From contig CAXBKQ010000001.1 of NCBI GenBank assembly GCA_963976435.1, positions 124,001 through 188,000 of the forward strand: a DNA stretch of 64,000 bases. Reading direction: 5' to 3'. Position 1 is the stretch's first letter. Each line of letters starts with the position of its first letter. The position numbers and the translations under genes are program-made. Below the pieces are notes generated by a model. That model was not told the DNA's origin and made no database searches. It saw nothing but the letters and a program-made list of their open reading frames with translations. The stretch comes from CAKZNE01 sp963976435 (lineage in GTDB: Bacteria > Bacteroidota > Bacteroidia > Flavobacteriales > Schleiferiaceae). Positions 1-9,336 of this stretch are shown here, piece after piece.

Positions 1-852
1 TGCTGGATTTGGGTAAACTACTAATTCTCCCTTTTTTAATTGTTCAGGAGCTGAAATGGTGGAGTTTTGTTTTTGGAAATACTTCCAAGAGGAACTCAAT
101 ATAAAGGCAGTACTATCTTGATCGTAATATAATTCTATAACCTCATTAATTAAGCCTTGAGCATTGTGTTTAAAGAAATAACGATCGCTGGGAATTAATT
201 CATCATTGCCATCAATTTCATAAAAATCAAATTGTACTAATCTGCCGCTAGCATCATAAGTGCTTTCTAATTTTCCTTCCATCCCACCAGGGAAAAGGGT
301 TTCAATAGTAACACTATCTAATCGACCACTGTTGTAGTGGAATTTATAATCATTTACCTTAGTATAAGAACCTGTTCCAAATACATCAACTAAAACATAA
401 AAGTTGGTAGGTGCACCAGAAGGATTATAAACAAATTCAAAGGCGATGTCCAAATTTAGATTACCCGATCCATCGTCATAGTAAATTTCAAGAATAGAAT
501 CCTGTCCTAAAACATTTTTAAAGAAATCGTATCTCGAATTAGTATCGGAGGAAGGAAGGTCTATACCATATATGCGGGTGAGGTTCCCATTTCTCGTTCC
601 ATCAAAACTATAGGATAAGTTCGGATCATAAACAGCAAGAAAATCAATTTGTCCATCCGGAAAAAGAGTCATTGAAACTTGCTCATCCGGACTAAAATTA
701 GCTCCGGAATCTGAAGACCAAACAAGAGAGTCATGTGGCATCACTTGTTGCCAAATTAGTTCCTGTAGGAATTTAGTGTCTGGTTCGTATTGTGCAGAAC
801 TAAATAGAAAGCACACGGAAGCAATAATTGATAGGGTAATTTTTTTCATCAT
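1..852 (-). CDS. T9SS-sorted secreted protein, C-terminus cut by the window edge
   Basis: Read on the minus strand, an open frame runs from ATG at 852 (second ATG at 849) to the window edge without a stop, 284 codons. It opens with a hydrophobic signal peptide ending near SSAQ (residue 20) and reaches VVYPNPA exactly at the edge, which is how T9SS type A C-terminal sorting domains begin, so roughly 70 residues are missing. The middle is rich in Asp, Tyr and Gly and contains YDASGRL-like patterns, but I see no enzyme motif. Expected location is the cell surface or outside, through the outer membrane by the type IX system. A minus-strand promoter lies at 906-937. The function is unknown; secretion is well supported. 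Confidence 0.8.
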   Translation of the reverse strand, partial: MMKKITLSIIASVCFLFSSAQYEPDTKFLQELIWQQVMPHDSLVWSSDSGANFSPDEQVSMTLFPDGQIDFLAVYDPNLSYSFDGTRNGNLTRIYGIDLPSSDTNSRYDFFKNVLGQDSILEIYYDDGSGNLNLDIAFEFVYNPSGAPTNFYVLVDVFGTGSYTKVNDYKFHYNSGRLDSVTIETLFPGGMEGKLESTYDASGRLVQFDFYEIDGNDELIPSDRYFFKHNAQGLINEVIELYYDQDSTAFILSSSWKYFQKQNSTISAPEQLKKGELVVYPNPA

Positions 853-905
853 TTTATAAAATTTGGTTTTCAGGATTGACTCCAAAATCTTGCCAAAAAA
901 CATAA

Positions 906-937
906 CAAAGTTAATTCATTTTTTAAAAGACTAGCAA
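906..937 (-). promoter_or_regulatory. Bacteroidota-type promoter for the T9SS cargo gene
   Basis: On the minus strand TAACTTTG (906-913) fits the -7 consensus TAnnTTTG. A TTG lies 21 nt further upstream (935-937), the position of the -33 element. Transcription would start about 45-50 nt before the ATG. Confidence 0.5.
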
Positions 938-1065
938 TCAGATTTTTATTTTATCAAGGATGAAATGAAGGTGTTTAATTATAAAATAAAATTGCTGGAT
1001 ATAATTTTTTATGCTCGAATACTTATTCTAGCCTAATTCTTTTTTTCTTGTGCTTGGAAGAATCC

Positions 1066-1073
1066 TATATTTG
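1066..1073 (+). promoter_or_regulatory. -7 box TATATTTG upstream of fabG
   Basis: TATATTTG is a perfect match to the Bacteroidota -7 consensus and ends 16 nt before the fabG ATG. TTG at 1048-1050 could be the -33 element, though the 15 nt spacing is short. Confidence 0.5.
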
Positions 1074-1089
1074 AGCAAAATTTTGAACT

Positions 1090-1836
1090 ATGAAATTATT
1101 AGAGGGCAAAACAGCCATTATTACTGGAGCTTCTAAAGGAATAGGAAAAGGAATAGCACAGGTTTTTGTGCAACATGGAGCAAATGTGGCTTTTACATAT
1201 TTATCTAGTGTAGAGCAAGCTTTGGAATTTGAAAAGGAACTTTCTTCAACTGGAGCCAAAGTAAGGGGCTATAGAAGTGATGCTTCCGTTTTTGCAAATG
1301 CCGAAGAATTGGTGAAAAATGTAATGGAGGATTTTGGATCTATTGATATTGTAGTAAACAATGCTGGAATCACTAAAGACAATCTTTTAATGAGAATGTC
1401 TGAAGAAGATTTTGATAAGGTGGTTGAAGTGAATATGAAATCAGTTTTTAACCTTACCAAAACATGCATGAGAACCATGCTTAAACAAAGGCAAGGTTCT
1501 ATAATAAATATTAGCTCCGTGGTAGGAGTAAAAGGAAATGCCGGACAGGCGAATTATGCAGCATCTAAAGCGGGAATTATTGGCTTTAGTAAATCCGTTG
1601 CCCTTGAATTAGGTTCAAGAAATATAAGATGTAATGTAGTGGCTCCTGGTTTTATTGAAACTGAAATGACAGGAAAGCTGGCCGAAGATGTTGTTCAAGG
1701 ATGGAGAGATGCAATTCCATTAAAAAGAGGCGGTCAGCCTGAAGATATTGCAAATGCTTGTGTCTTTTTAGGTTCTGATTTGTCATCCTATATTACTGGT
1801 CAAACTTTACAAGTAGATGGCGGAATGCTTACTTAA
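1090..1836 (+). CDS. fabG: 3-oxoacyl-[acyl-carrier-protein] reductase
   Basis: Cytoplasmic NADPH-dependent reductase that reduces 3-oxoacyl-ACP in each round of type II fatty acid elongation. The 248 residues are a full classical short-chain dehydrogenase: nucleotide motif TGASKGIG at 12-19, NNAG at 90-93, catalytic Ser near 142-143, and Tyr156-x-x-x-Lys160 in NYAASK. PGFIETEM (186-193) and the C-terminal QVDGG are typical of FabG. ATG start with a TATATTTG promoter just upstream. It heads a long same-strand run. Another SDR specificity cannot be fully excluded without fab neighbours, but length and motifs fit FabG best. Confidence 0.9.
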   Translation: MKLLEGKTAIITGASKGIGKGIAQVFVQHGANVAFTYLSSVEQALEFEKELSSTGAKVRGYRSDASVFANAEELVKNVMEDFGSIDIVVNNAGITKDNLLMRMSEEDFDKVVEVNMKSVFNLTKTCMRTMLKQRQGSIINISSVVGVKGNAGQANYAASKAGIIGFSKSVALELGSRNIRCNVVAPGFIETEMTGKLAEDVVQGWRDAIPLKRGGQPEDIANACVFLGSDLSSYITGQTLQVDGGMLT

Positions 1837-1878
1837 TACTAAGACTTAGGCTTAGCCGTTTTAGAAATTTATTTTCTT

Positions 1879-3933
1879 TTGATCACAGAACTAACATTTG
1901 AATATTCTCTTTTATGGCTATTTCCAATATTTTTTGGATCACTAGCCGCAGTTTGGGTATTATATTTTTCTAAAAATTCTTTTCAAGGAAATAGAAGGTT
2001 TCTCTTAGCTTTTCTTCGCTTTTTCACTTTCCTAATATTGGGTTCTCTTTTAATGGCCCCATTTATTAATGCCAAGGAAATAGTAAAGGAAAAGCCTATA
2101 CTGGTATACATTCAGGATGAGTCTAGCTCCTTGGTTTCGAATTCGGATTCCAACCAAGTTCGGGCCTTATTAGAGGAAGAAATTCCCCTAAACTTGAAGT
2201 TACTAGAAGATAAATTTCAAATTAAAAAAATATTCTTCGATCAGGAAATACGTAATAAATCCCAGGGCCAAAATGGAATAGAATCAAATATTTCTCTTGG
2301 CTTAAAGGAGGCTAGACAAAGGTTTTACAATCAAAATGTAGGTGCTGTTATTTTAGCAAGCGATGGAATTTTTAATAGAGGAATAAATCCTGTTTACGAG
2401 GCTCAATCCCTGAACTTTCCAATTTACAGCCTTGGTATAGGGGATAGTTCCCTACGAAAAGATCTTTTCATTCAAGGAGTAATTCATAATGAAATAAGCT
2501 ATTTAAACAATTCATTTCCCCTGGAAATAAAAATCAGAGCTAGGGATTTAGTGGGTGAAACTTCCAATTTAACCATAAAAGATGAAAGAGGGAAAAAGGT
2601 TTTTTCTCAAAAAATTAATATCAATCAGCTAAATGATTTCCAGAGTATTGAGCTATTTTTAAATCCTGATAGCATTGGACTTCAACAATATAATATTTCA
2701 CTTAATCCCATAGAAGGAGAACTAGAAAAAAGGAATAATTACCGGACTTTTAATATTGAGGTTGTTGATAATCGCAAAAAGATTTTGATTCTTGGAAAAT
2801 CACCTCATCCAGATATTGCTGCTCTAAACTCAGCCCTAAAAAACTTTGAGAAATATGAGGTGGATATTAGCCTTGAAAAGGATTTTGATATAAACCAAAA
2901 GCCTCCAGAGCTTTATATTTTGCATTCTCCAAGCGCTAGAGTATTAGATTTAGTGGGTAAAAAGAATATTCCCTATTGGATTTTTTATGGCAGTCAAACA
3001 AACAGCAGCTCATTTTCAAGATTAACGGGTATTGTGGGTTTAGAGAATAATTTTGAAAATACATTAACTTATAGCGAAAGCTCCTTTAAGCTATTTAATT
3101 TGGATGAAGAGTGGGCAACTTTCAGTAAAAAATTACCGCCAATACAATCTCCATTTGGTAAAATAAGGGTCAATTCTCCCCTAGATGCTCTTTTTTATAA
3201 AAGAATTAAAAGAATAGAAAGCGGGGAGCCACTTTGGTTTTTTTCAAAAGATGCCGATAAAAGAACTTGTATTTTTTTAGGAGAAGGTATTTGGAATTGG
3301 AGGATGTATGACTTTAGACAGAATTCAAATTTTTTACTCTTCGACAATCTAATTGCTTCTACAGTTCAGTATTTAACCAGTAAATCGGAGGACGAAAGAT
3401 TTAGAGTGGATTTGGATAAAAAGTATAATGTGAATTCCCAAATAAGTATTGATGCAAGATTATACAATGAATCCCTAGAATTAAGTAATCAGGCAGAAGT
3501 AAATATAGAAATTCAATCTAGCGAGGGGCAAAATTATAATTATACCTTAGGGAAAACAGCCTTGGCCTATAAGTCTAATATTGGAAAACTAGCACAAGGT
3601 GATTACAACTGGAAAGCATTTGCCAAATTGGGTGAGGAAGAATTTTCGAGGAAAGGAAGTTTCTCAGTGGTAAAGTCAGATTTAGAGCAATTAGATCTTG
3701 TAGCAAGACATCAAATTCTAAGGCAACTTTCTAAAGAAACAGGAGGGGAGTTCTACAAGTCAGATCAATTAGATCAAATGATTGAGGCCTTGAAAAATAG
3801 CAATTCATCAAAAGCTATACAGCGAGAGGAAACAAATATCAGTTCTTTGCTGAATAAGAAATGGATTTTCTTTACTTTACTGATCCTGTTGGGCCTGGAA
3901 TGGGGCTTTAGAAAATTCTTCGGGAAATATTAA
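1879..3933 (+). CDS. Membrane-anchored VWA-like protein
   Basis: A 684-residue protein starting at TTG, 42 nt after fabG. Two hydrophobic segments (about 10-30 and 43-62) are followed by a von Willebrand A-like region: DESSS at 80-84 fits the DxSxS metal-ion site and ASDGIFNRG supplies a later acidic site. Residues about 190-640 look like beta-rich extracytoplasmic domains, and a single membrane helix sits near the C-terminus (about 660-678). This layout recalls the BatA/BatB-like and DUF4159-type membrane proteins of Bacteroidota. It probably works as a periplasmic adhesion or complex scaffold; the exact role is unknown. The next gene, 15 nt on, encodes a prohibitin-type protein. Confidence 0.7.
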   Translation: MITELTFEYSLLWLFPIFFGSLAAVWVLYFSKNSFQGNRRFLLAFLRFFTFLILGSLLMAPFINAKEIVKEKPILVYIQDESSSLVSNSDSNQVRALLEEEIPLNLKLLEDKFQIKKIFFDQEIRNKSQGQNGIESNISLGLKEARQRFYNQNVGAVILASDGIFNRGINPVYEAQSLNFPIYSLGIGDSSLRKDLFIQGVIHNEISYLNNSFPLEIKIRARDLVGETSNLTIKDERGKKVFSQKININQLNDFQSIELFLNPDSIGLQQYNISLNPIEGELEKRNNYRTFNIEVVDNRKKILILGKSPHPDIAALNSALKNFEKYEVDISLEKDFDINQKPPELYILHSPSARVLDLVGKKNIPYWIFYGSQTNSSSFSRLTGIVGLENNFENTLTYSESSFKLFNLDEEWATFSKKLPPIQSPFGKIRVNSPLDALFYKRIKRIESGEPLWFFSKDADKRTCIFLGEGIWNWRMYDFRQNSNFLLFDNLIASTVQYLTSKSEDERFRVDLDKKYNVNSQISIDARLYNESLELSNQAEVNIEIQSSEGQNYNYTLGKTALAYKSNIGKLAQGDYNWKAFAKLGEEEFSRKGSFSVVKSDLEQLDLVARHQILRQLSKETGGEFYKSDQLDQMIEALKNSNSSKAIQREETNISSLLNKKWIFFTLLILLGLEWGFRKFFGKY

Positions 3934-3948
3934 AATAAAATTATTGAA

Positions 3949-4764
3949 ATGAATCAGAAAAGGACTGTGTTTTTAGTGGCGGGTTTCGCCATACTTATAT
4001 TGCTAGCAGTAACATGGAGTCAAATAACCTATACCATAAACCCAGGAGAAAAGGGAATAATATTTCGCAAGTTTTCTGGTGGTTTGGACAAGGAACAAAT
4101 TTATGGACAAGGCTTTCATTTGAAATTACCTTGGGATGACTTGTATAAATACGATGTAAAAATTCAAGAGTCGGTAGGAAAAATGAGCGTTTTATCTAAA
4201 AACGGACTTACTATCGATACCGAATTGTCTTATAGATACAAACCTGTAGAAAGCAGAATAGGATATTTACATGATGAAATTGGCTTGGATTATCATCAGA
4301 ATATTATTGTTCCAGAAATAAGAGCAGCAACGAGGGAGGTAATTGGTAAATATCTACCGGATGAATTATACTCTACGAAAAGAGAGTCTATTCAGGAAGA
4401 AATTGAACAAAGAACTGCCAAAGCTCTCGAAGAGAAGGATATAGTTTTAGACGCTGTTTTAATTAGAGATATTCAATTACCACAAAAGCTTAGAGAGGCT
4501 ATTGAAAGAAAGTTGGAGCAGGAGCAAGCTTCATTGGAATATGAGTTTAAACTTACCAGAGCTAGAAAGGAAGCAGAAAGACAAAGAATTGAGGCTGAAG
4601 GTAAAGCCGCAGCAAATGCTATTATTAGCTCTTCTCTTACCGACAAAATTTTGAAGGAAAAGGGAATTGAAGCTACTCTAGAATTGGCCAAATCCGGCAA
4701 TAGTAAAGTTGTAGTAATTGGAAGTGGAAAAGATGGACTTCCTTTGATCCTTGGGGATAAGTAA
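3949..4764 (+). CDS. Prohibitin-type SPFH membrane protein
   Basis: A 271-residue protein with one N-terminal membrane helix (about 8-26), an SPFH/band 7 domain (about 27-190; includes INPGEKGIIFRKFSGGL and GFHLKLPW) and an Ala/Glu/Lys/Arg-rich coiled coil (about 185-230). This is the length and layout of bacterial prohibitin homologues, which form large ring or cage oligomers on membranes and often modulate AAA proteases. ATG start. It sits between a VWA-like membrane protein and a multi-pass glycosyltransferase-like gene whose start is only 2 nt after its stop, so all three are probably co-transcribed. It may organise these membrane proteins, but that is inference. Confidence 0.85.
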   Translation: MNQKRTVFLVAGFAILILLAVTWSQITYTINPGEKGIIFRKFSGGLDKEQIYGQGFHLKLPWDDLYKYDVKIQESVGKMSVLSKNGLTIDTELSYRYKPVESRIGYLHDEIGLDYHQNIIVPEIRAATREVIGKYLPDELYSTKRESIQEEIEQRTAKALEEKDIVLDAVLIRDIQLPQKLREAIERKLEQEQASLEYEFKLTRARKEAERQRIEAEGKAAANAIISSSLTDKILKEKGIEATLELAKSGNSKVVVIGSGKDGLPLILGDK

Positions 4765-4766
4765 AA

Positions 4767-6209
4767 TTGTTTAAAAAAGAGAATATTTATTATCTAACCA
4801 TAGCCCTAGTGGCTATGGTTTTTGTGCATTATAGGGCCGCTGTTTTAGCTTTTACATATGATGAAAGTTGGACTTTCAATGCCTTTGTTCGGTCGGATTG
4901 GAATAGTACCTTTTGGAATCTTGATCCGGTAGCCAACAACCATATCCTGCATTCTTTATTAATGAAAATTTCATGGAATTTATTTGGCATTTCTGAATAT
5001 GCCTTGCGAATTCCAGTCTTATTGGCTCATTTGCTCTATTTGATAATGAGCTTTAAACTCTTGAAGCGCTTTTTTCCAAAATACGCTATTTGGGCCTTTT
5101 TAGCCCTAAACTTTCAACCCTATCTTCTTGATTATTTCGTTTGCGCTAGAGGATATGGCCTATCCATCTCTTTTATGATGGCCGCTTATTACCATTTGCT
5201 GTGCTATTGGGAAAGTCAAAAAACCAAAAGCTTAATTCTTTTAGGATTTTTCTCTGTTTTAATGCTTTGGTCAAATTTCACCTATCTTCTTCTGCTAATC
5301 AGTTTTTTAGCATTGGCATTTGGCATTATAATTTATAAGAATAAATCCTCTATAAACCATTTCACAGCCTTATTATTTTTGCCTTTAGCAGGATTGCTAA
5401 TGCTTTACAAACCCATAAAAAGGTTGTTAGAAAGGGGCGAGTTCTTTTTTGGAGGTCTAGAGAGTTTCTATTCTGATACCGTCCTGAGCTTGTCTAAAAG
5501 AATGCTTTATGATTTTACAGATGCCCCAATTTTCCTAAGTCTTTTTCCCTTGTTGGTTTTCATTTTTTTGATATTGGCAATTTCCGGAATTATTAAAAAT
5601 TGGAAGAAAAATCCAAAGAATAAAATAAGCCCCCTCTTTTTTCATCTAAGTATATTTTTAGGCCCAATTATCGGATCCATACTGTTGCACCATCTATTCG
5701 CCAAGCCTTACCTGATTGAAAGAACAGCACTATTCATCTTACCACTTTCCATAATTCTGATCTTTGGAGTTCTAGAATATTTTAAAAATGAGAAAGGGTT
5801 TTTAAGGGGACAGAGGGTTTTTGTAATTGTATTTATGGTTTTCACAGTCTTTAACTTTAGCCAGTCCATAAATTTTAATTATTTGATAGATTTCAAAGAA
5901 CACTCCGATACTCGAAATGCATTGTTAAATTTGCGGGAAATTCGTTCTGTAGATGAACAAAATTATTTTGTTCTTGGGAAAAGTAAGTATATGAATGCCA
6001 CCATAAACTTTTATAGGTTTAAGGAGGAGCTTAATTTTTTACCAGGATCAGACCTCCGGTTTTGCAATGAAAAGGGACCATATCCTTATTATTATTTATT
6101 TGCCGAGGATATATACTGTATTGCAGATTTGAATTTAGAATTAGTGAAGTATTTCCCAATTTCTGATACCTATTTATTCAGAAATCCAGACTTCATAAAC
6201 AAAAATTAA
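4767..6209 (+). CDS. Multi-pass GT-C-like membrane protein (possible GT39/GT83 glycosyltransferase)
   Basis: A 480-residue protein with roughly ten membrane segments, starting at TTG two bases after the preceding stop. Near the N-terminus, after the first helix, TYDESWTF resembles the acidic first-loop motif of GT-C glycosyltransferases (ArnT, PMT and related), followed by NNHILHSLL and EYALRIPVLLAH, which are usual in this superfamily. The C-terminal 100 residues form a soluble extracytoplasmic tail. It would transfer a sugar from a polyprenyl-phosphate carrier on the periplasmic face. The substrate is unknown, and an O-antigen-ligase-like role is possible. The fold class is moderately secure. 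Confidence 0.65.
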   Translation: MFKKENIYYLTIALVAMVFVHYRAAVLAFTYDESWTFNAFVRSDWNSTFWNLDPVANNHILHSLLMKISWNLFGISEYALRIPVLLAHLLYLIMSFKLLKRFFPKYAIWAFLALNFQPYLLDYFVCARGYGLSISFMMAAYYHLLCYWESQKTKSLILLGFFSVLMLWSNFTYLLLLISFLALAFGIIIYKNKSSINHFTALLFLPLAGLLMLYKPIKRLLERGEFFFGGLESFYSDTVLSLSKRMLYDFTDAPIFLSLFPLLVFIFLILAISGIIKNWKKNPKNKISPLFFHLSIFLGPIIGSILLHHLFAKPYLIERTALFILPLSIILIFGVLEYFKNEKGFLRGQRVFVIVFMVFTVFNFSQSINFNYLIDFKEHSDTRNALLNLREIRSVDEQNYFVLGKSKYMNATINFYRFKEELNFLPGSDLRFCNEKGPYPYYYLFAEDIYCIADLNLELVKYFPISDTYLFRNPDFINKN

Positions 6210-6227
6210 ACGGATAAAAATATTTTA

Positions 6228-7685
6228 ATGGAAGTAAGAGAATTAGAACCTAAAGCAGTTTGGAATCATTTTGAAGATTTAAATGCAGTTCCTAGACCTT
6301 CAAAAAAAGAAGAGCGAATAATTGCTTTCATGGAAAATTTCGCCAGTAAATTGGGCTTAGACTATTATACAGACGAGGTAGGTAATGTTATTGTAAAAAA
6401 GCCAGCAAGTCCGGGGATGGAAGATAGGAGACCCATCGTATTACAATCCCATCTCGATATGGTTCACCAGAAAAATGGTGATTCCAATTTTGATTTCGAT
6501 ACTCAGGGAATACAATCTTATATTGATGGTGAATGGGTAAAAGCAAAAGGCACTACCCTTGGGGCAGACAATGGAATGGGGGTGGCTGCAATTATGACGG
6601 TCTTGAGCTCCAATGATATTGCACATCCAGCTCTTGAAGCGCTTTTCACGATCGATGAAGAAACTGGAATGACTGGTGCACATCATCTCAAAGGCGGAGT
6701 TTTGAAAGGTGAAATTTTAATGAATTTGGATACCGAAGATGATGATGAACTCAGTATTGGTTGTGCAGGAGGAATTGATACAAATGTAAATTGGAATTAT
6801 AAGGAAGTGAATTCTAATTCACAGCAAATTGGTTTAGAGTTAAAGGTTAAAGGCCTTTTTGGTGGTCATTCAGGTATGGATATCATCTATGGAAGAGGAA
6901 ATGCCAATAAAATCATGAACCGCTTACTTTGGGGCGCTTTGGAGAACTATTCCGTTCAAGTATCTTCCATAGATGGAGGAAGTTTAAGAAATGCTATTCC
7001 AAGAGAGTCTAATGCTATTTTGGCAATTGATAAAAGCCGAATTGCAGATTTTAAAGCGCATATTGCGTCTATGACCGAAGGTCTAAAAAGTGAATTTAGT
7101 ACCACTGACCCAGATTTAGAAATTAGTATATCCGAAACTGATCTTCCAGAAATGCTAATGGATAAGGAAGATCAAAAGCGTTTTATTTTGGCCATTCAAT
7201 GTAGCCATGAAGGCATAAGACGATTAAGTCCAGATGTGGATGATCTTGTAGAAAGTTCAAATAGTATGGCACGGGTTCAGGTGCAGGCTGGTAAAGCAGT
7301 GGTAAAATGTCTTACAAGGAGTGATAGAGAACTGGCAAAAATGGACACAGCCTATAGCGTTGCTGCTCCCTTTCATTTAATAGGAGCAGAGGTAGAGCAC
7401 AGTGGTTCCTATCCAGGTTGGAAATTAGATCCTTCAGCTCCAATGTTGGGACTAATGCATGATCTTTATAAAGAACTGTTTAAAGAAGAGCCAAGAGTAA
7501 TTGCTTGTCATGCAGGATTGGAATGTGGTTTATTAGGACAAAACTATCCAGATATGGAAATGATTAGCTTTGGACCCACCATTCGCCATCCTCATTCACC
7601 AGATGAAAAAGTTAATATCGCTTCGGTTGCCAAGTTTTGGAAGTATTTTACAGAGGCATTGAAAAGAGTACCTAAAAAATCTTAA
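6228..7685 (+). CDS. pepD: Aminoacyl-histidine dipeptidase (M20 family)
   Basis: Cytosolic zinc dipeptidase (Xaa-His dipeptidase, carnosinase-like) that splits dipeptides, including those with C-terminal His. The 485 residues match PepD length. Visible metal and catalytic motifs: QSHLDMVH (H75, D77), LGADNGMG (D114), DEETGMTGA (E144 and E145), LNLDTEDDD, and RHPHSPDE near the C-terminus. FGGHSGMDI marks the lid domain. ATG start 18 nt after the GT-C-like gene; the HMG-CoA lyase gene starts one base after its stop, so translation is probably coupled. Confidence 0.93.
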   Translation: MEVRELEPKAVWNHFEDLNAVPRPSKKEERIIAFMENFASKLGLDYYTDEVGNVIVKKPASPGMEDRRPIVLQSHLDMVHQKNGDSNFDFDTQGIQSYIDGEWVKAKGTTLGADNGMGVAAIMTVLSSNDIAHPALEALFTIDEETGMTGAHHLKGGVLKGEILMNLDTEDDDELSIGCAGGIDTNVNWNYKEVNSNSQQIGLELKVKGLFGGHSGMDIIYGRGNANKIMNRLLWGALENYSVQVSSIDGGSLRNAIPRESNAILAIDKSRIADFKAHIASMTEGLKSEFSTTDPDLEISISETDLPEMLMDKEDQKRFILAIQCSHEGIRRLSPDVDDLVESSNSMARVQVQAGKAVVKCLTRSDRELAKMDTAYSVAAPFHLIGAEVEHSGSYPGWKLDPSAPMLGLMHDLYKELFKEEPRVIACHAGLECGLLGQNYPDMEMISFGPTIRHPHSPDEKVNIASVAKFWKYFTEALKRVPKKS

Positions 7686-7686
7686 A

Positions 7687-8553
7687 GTGGTTGCAAAAGA
7701 TAGTATAAAACTTATTGAATGTCCTAGGGATGCCATGCAGGGGATCCATGATTTTATTCCTACCGAAAAGAAAATTAGGTATATAAACTCTTTGTTAAAA
7801 GTAGGTTTTGATACCTTGGATTTCGGTTCATTTGTATCTCCAAAAGCCATTCCTCAACTTGTGGATACCCAAGAGGTTTTAGAAAATTTGGATTTAAAAT
7901 CCAGTTCTACAAAATTATTGGCCATAGTAGCCAATGAAAGGGGAGGATTAGAAGCTTCAAAATTTAAGGAAATTAGCTACCTAGGTTTTCCTTTTTCTAT
8001 TTCAGAAATATTTCAAAAACGAAATACCAATAGTAGTATAAACGACTCCTTAAAGCTCGTTCAGAAATTATTAAATATCTGCCAAGATTCTCAGCAGGAG
8101 CTGGTGGTATACGTTTCAATGGGTTTTGGGAATCCCTATAATGAACCCTGGTCTGTAGACATTGTCTTGGATTTTTGTGAAAAACTTGCCGGATTAGGAG
8201 TGAATATTTTATCACTTTCAGATACCATCGGAAGTTCTAATCCAGATAGTATTAGTCAATTGTTTTCCAATTTAATCCCAGCATTTCCAAATGTAGAATT
8301 TGGCGCACATTTACATACTGCACCTCATAATTGGAGAGAAAAGATTGTTGCAGCTTATGATAACGGTTGCCGGAGATTTGATGGAGCCATAAAAGGTTTT
8401 GGAGGCTGCCCAATGGCAGCCGACGAATTAGTTGGAAATATGCCCATGGAAAATCTTCTGACATTTGCTGAGGAGAAAAAGCTGGTTCACCATCTCAATC
8501 CCTTAGCCTTTGAAAGCTCCTATAATATGGCTTTGGAGGTTTTTCCAAATTAG
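7687..8553 (+). CDS. Hydroxymethylglutaryl-CoA lyase
   Basis: Splits 3-hydroxy-3-methylglutaryl-CoA into acetoacetate and acetyl-CoA, the last step of leucine breakdown. The 288 residues form a TIM barrel of the DRE-TIM/HMGL family: IECPRDAMQ (R14, D15) at the first strand, AHLHTAPHN with the metal-binding HxH, and GFGGCPMA carrying the catalytic cysteine. It starts at GTG one base after pepD. The motif order and the GxGGCP signature separate it from isopropylmalate and citramalate synthases. Confidence 0.92.
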   Translation: MVAKDSIKLIECPRDAMQGIHDFIPTEKKIRYINSLLKVGFDTLDFGSFVSPKAIPQLVDTQEVLENLDLKSSSTKLLAIVANERGGLEASKFKEISYLGFPFSISEIFQKRNTNSSINDSLKLVQKLLNICQDSQQELVVYVSMGFGNPYNEPWSVDIVLDFCEKLAGLGVNILSLSDTIGSSNPDSISQLFSNLIPAFPNVEFGAHLHTAPHNWREKIVAAYDNGCRRFDGAIKGFGGCPMAADELVGNMPMENLLTFAEEKKLVHHLNPLAFESSYNMALEVFPN

Positions 8554-8559
8554 AATCAA

Positions 8560-9027
8560 ATGTTTTCTAAAATTGATAAAACTCTATACCCACCAAAAGA
8601 TAAGGCCATAATGGTTTGGGATGGAGAATGCGGATTTTGTAAGTATTGGACCATAAGATGGGCGAAAATCACTAAGGATAGAGTAGAGTATATTCCCTAC
8701 CAAGATGCACATTCACAATTTCCAGATATTGATATTCAGCATTTTAAACAAGCAAGTAGACTTATTGACAAGGATGGGAGAATATTTTCTGGTCCACAAT
8801 CAGCTTATAAAACACTAAGCCATGGTTCGGTTTGGGGCTTCCTCAATAAATTCTATGAAAGCTATGCATGGTTTAGACTTTTCAGCGATAGACTGTATAA
8901 TCTAATAGCCCATAATAGACCAGCCTTTTTTAGGATTAGTAAGTTTTTATTTGGCTCAAATCCTGAAGAACCTAGACCTTTTTGGATTATCTATCTAGTT
9001 ATTATAATGTATTTTATGTACGTTTGA
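8560..9027 (+). CDS. DCC family thiol-disulfide oxidoreductase (DUF393)
   Basis: A 155-residue DUF393 protein. The family signature DGxCxFC is present as WDGECGFCKYW around residues 20-30, with SRLIDKDGRIFSGPQSAY downstream, both standard for DCC proteins. The C-terminus ends in a hydrophobic stretch (IIYLVIIMYFMYV) that may anchor it to the membrane. Members are thioredoxin-like by prediction and mostly uncharacterised. ATG start 6 nt after the HMG-CoA lyase stop. Confidence 0.85.
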   Translation: MFSKIDKTLYPPKDKAIMVWDGECGFCKYWTIRWAKITKDRVEYIPYQDAHSQFPDIDIQHFKQASRLIDKDGRIFSGPQSAYKTLSHGSVWGFLNKFYESYAWFRLFSDRLYNLIAHNRPAFFRISKFLFGSNPEEPRPFWIIYLVIIMYFMYV

Positions 9028-9048
9028 TAAGCTGAAAAATGCTTGGTC

Positions 9049-9336
9049 ATGAAAATTACTGAATTAATTAAAGCCGGTTCTGCCGAATTTTATCTTGAAA
9101 AAGAAGGTAGAACTTTAGCAAGCTTAACTTGCTCATGCTCCAAGGACAGTCTGATAATTATTGAAACGAAAGGTCAGTTATTACCGGATATGAACCTGGA
9201 GGATGAAGGGCGATTATTGGTAATTTATGCGGTAAATTATGCCATGGAAAACCACCTCAAAATACAGGCATCATGCCCTTTGGCTTTATCTATTTTTCAT
9301 AAAAACCCCCATATTCTAGAAAGAGCCAATAAATGA
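9049..9336 (+). CDS. Small GNAT-like protein of the YjdJ/NATD1 type, acetyl-CoA loop degenerate
   Basis: About 95 residues from ATG 9049 (an in-frame TTG at 9043 is the alternative). The layout follows the short N-acetyltransferase-like family: AEFYLEKEGRTLASLTC, then a central helix AVNYAMENHLKI, then ASCPLALSIFHKNP, which matches the usual CPFAxxxxxxHP ending. The Arg-Gly-x-Gly-x-Gly/Ala acetyl-CoA loop before the central helix is replaced by NLEDEGRLL, so activity is doubtful. The next gene overlaps its stop by 4 bases. Function unknown. Confidence 0.6.
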   Translation: MKITELIKAGSAEFYLEKEGRTLASLTCSCSKDSLIIIETKGQLLPDMNLEDEGRLLVIYAVNYAMENHLKIQASCPLALSIFHKNPHILERANK

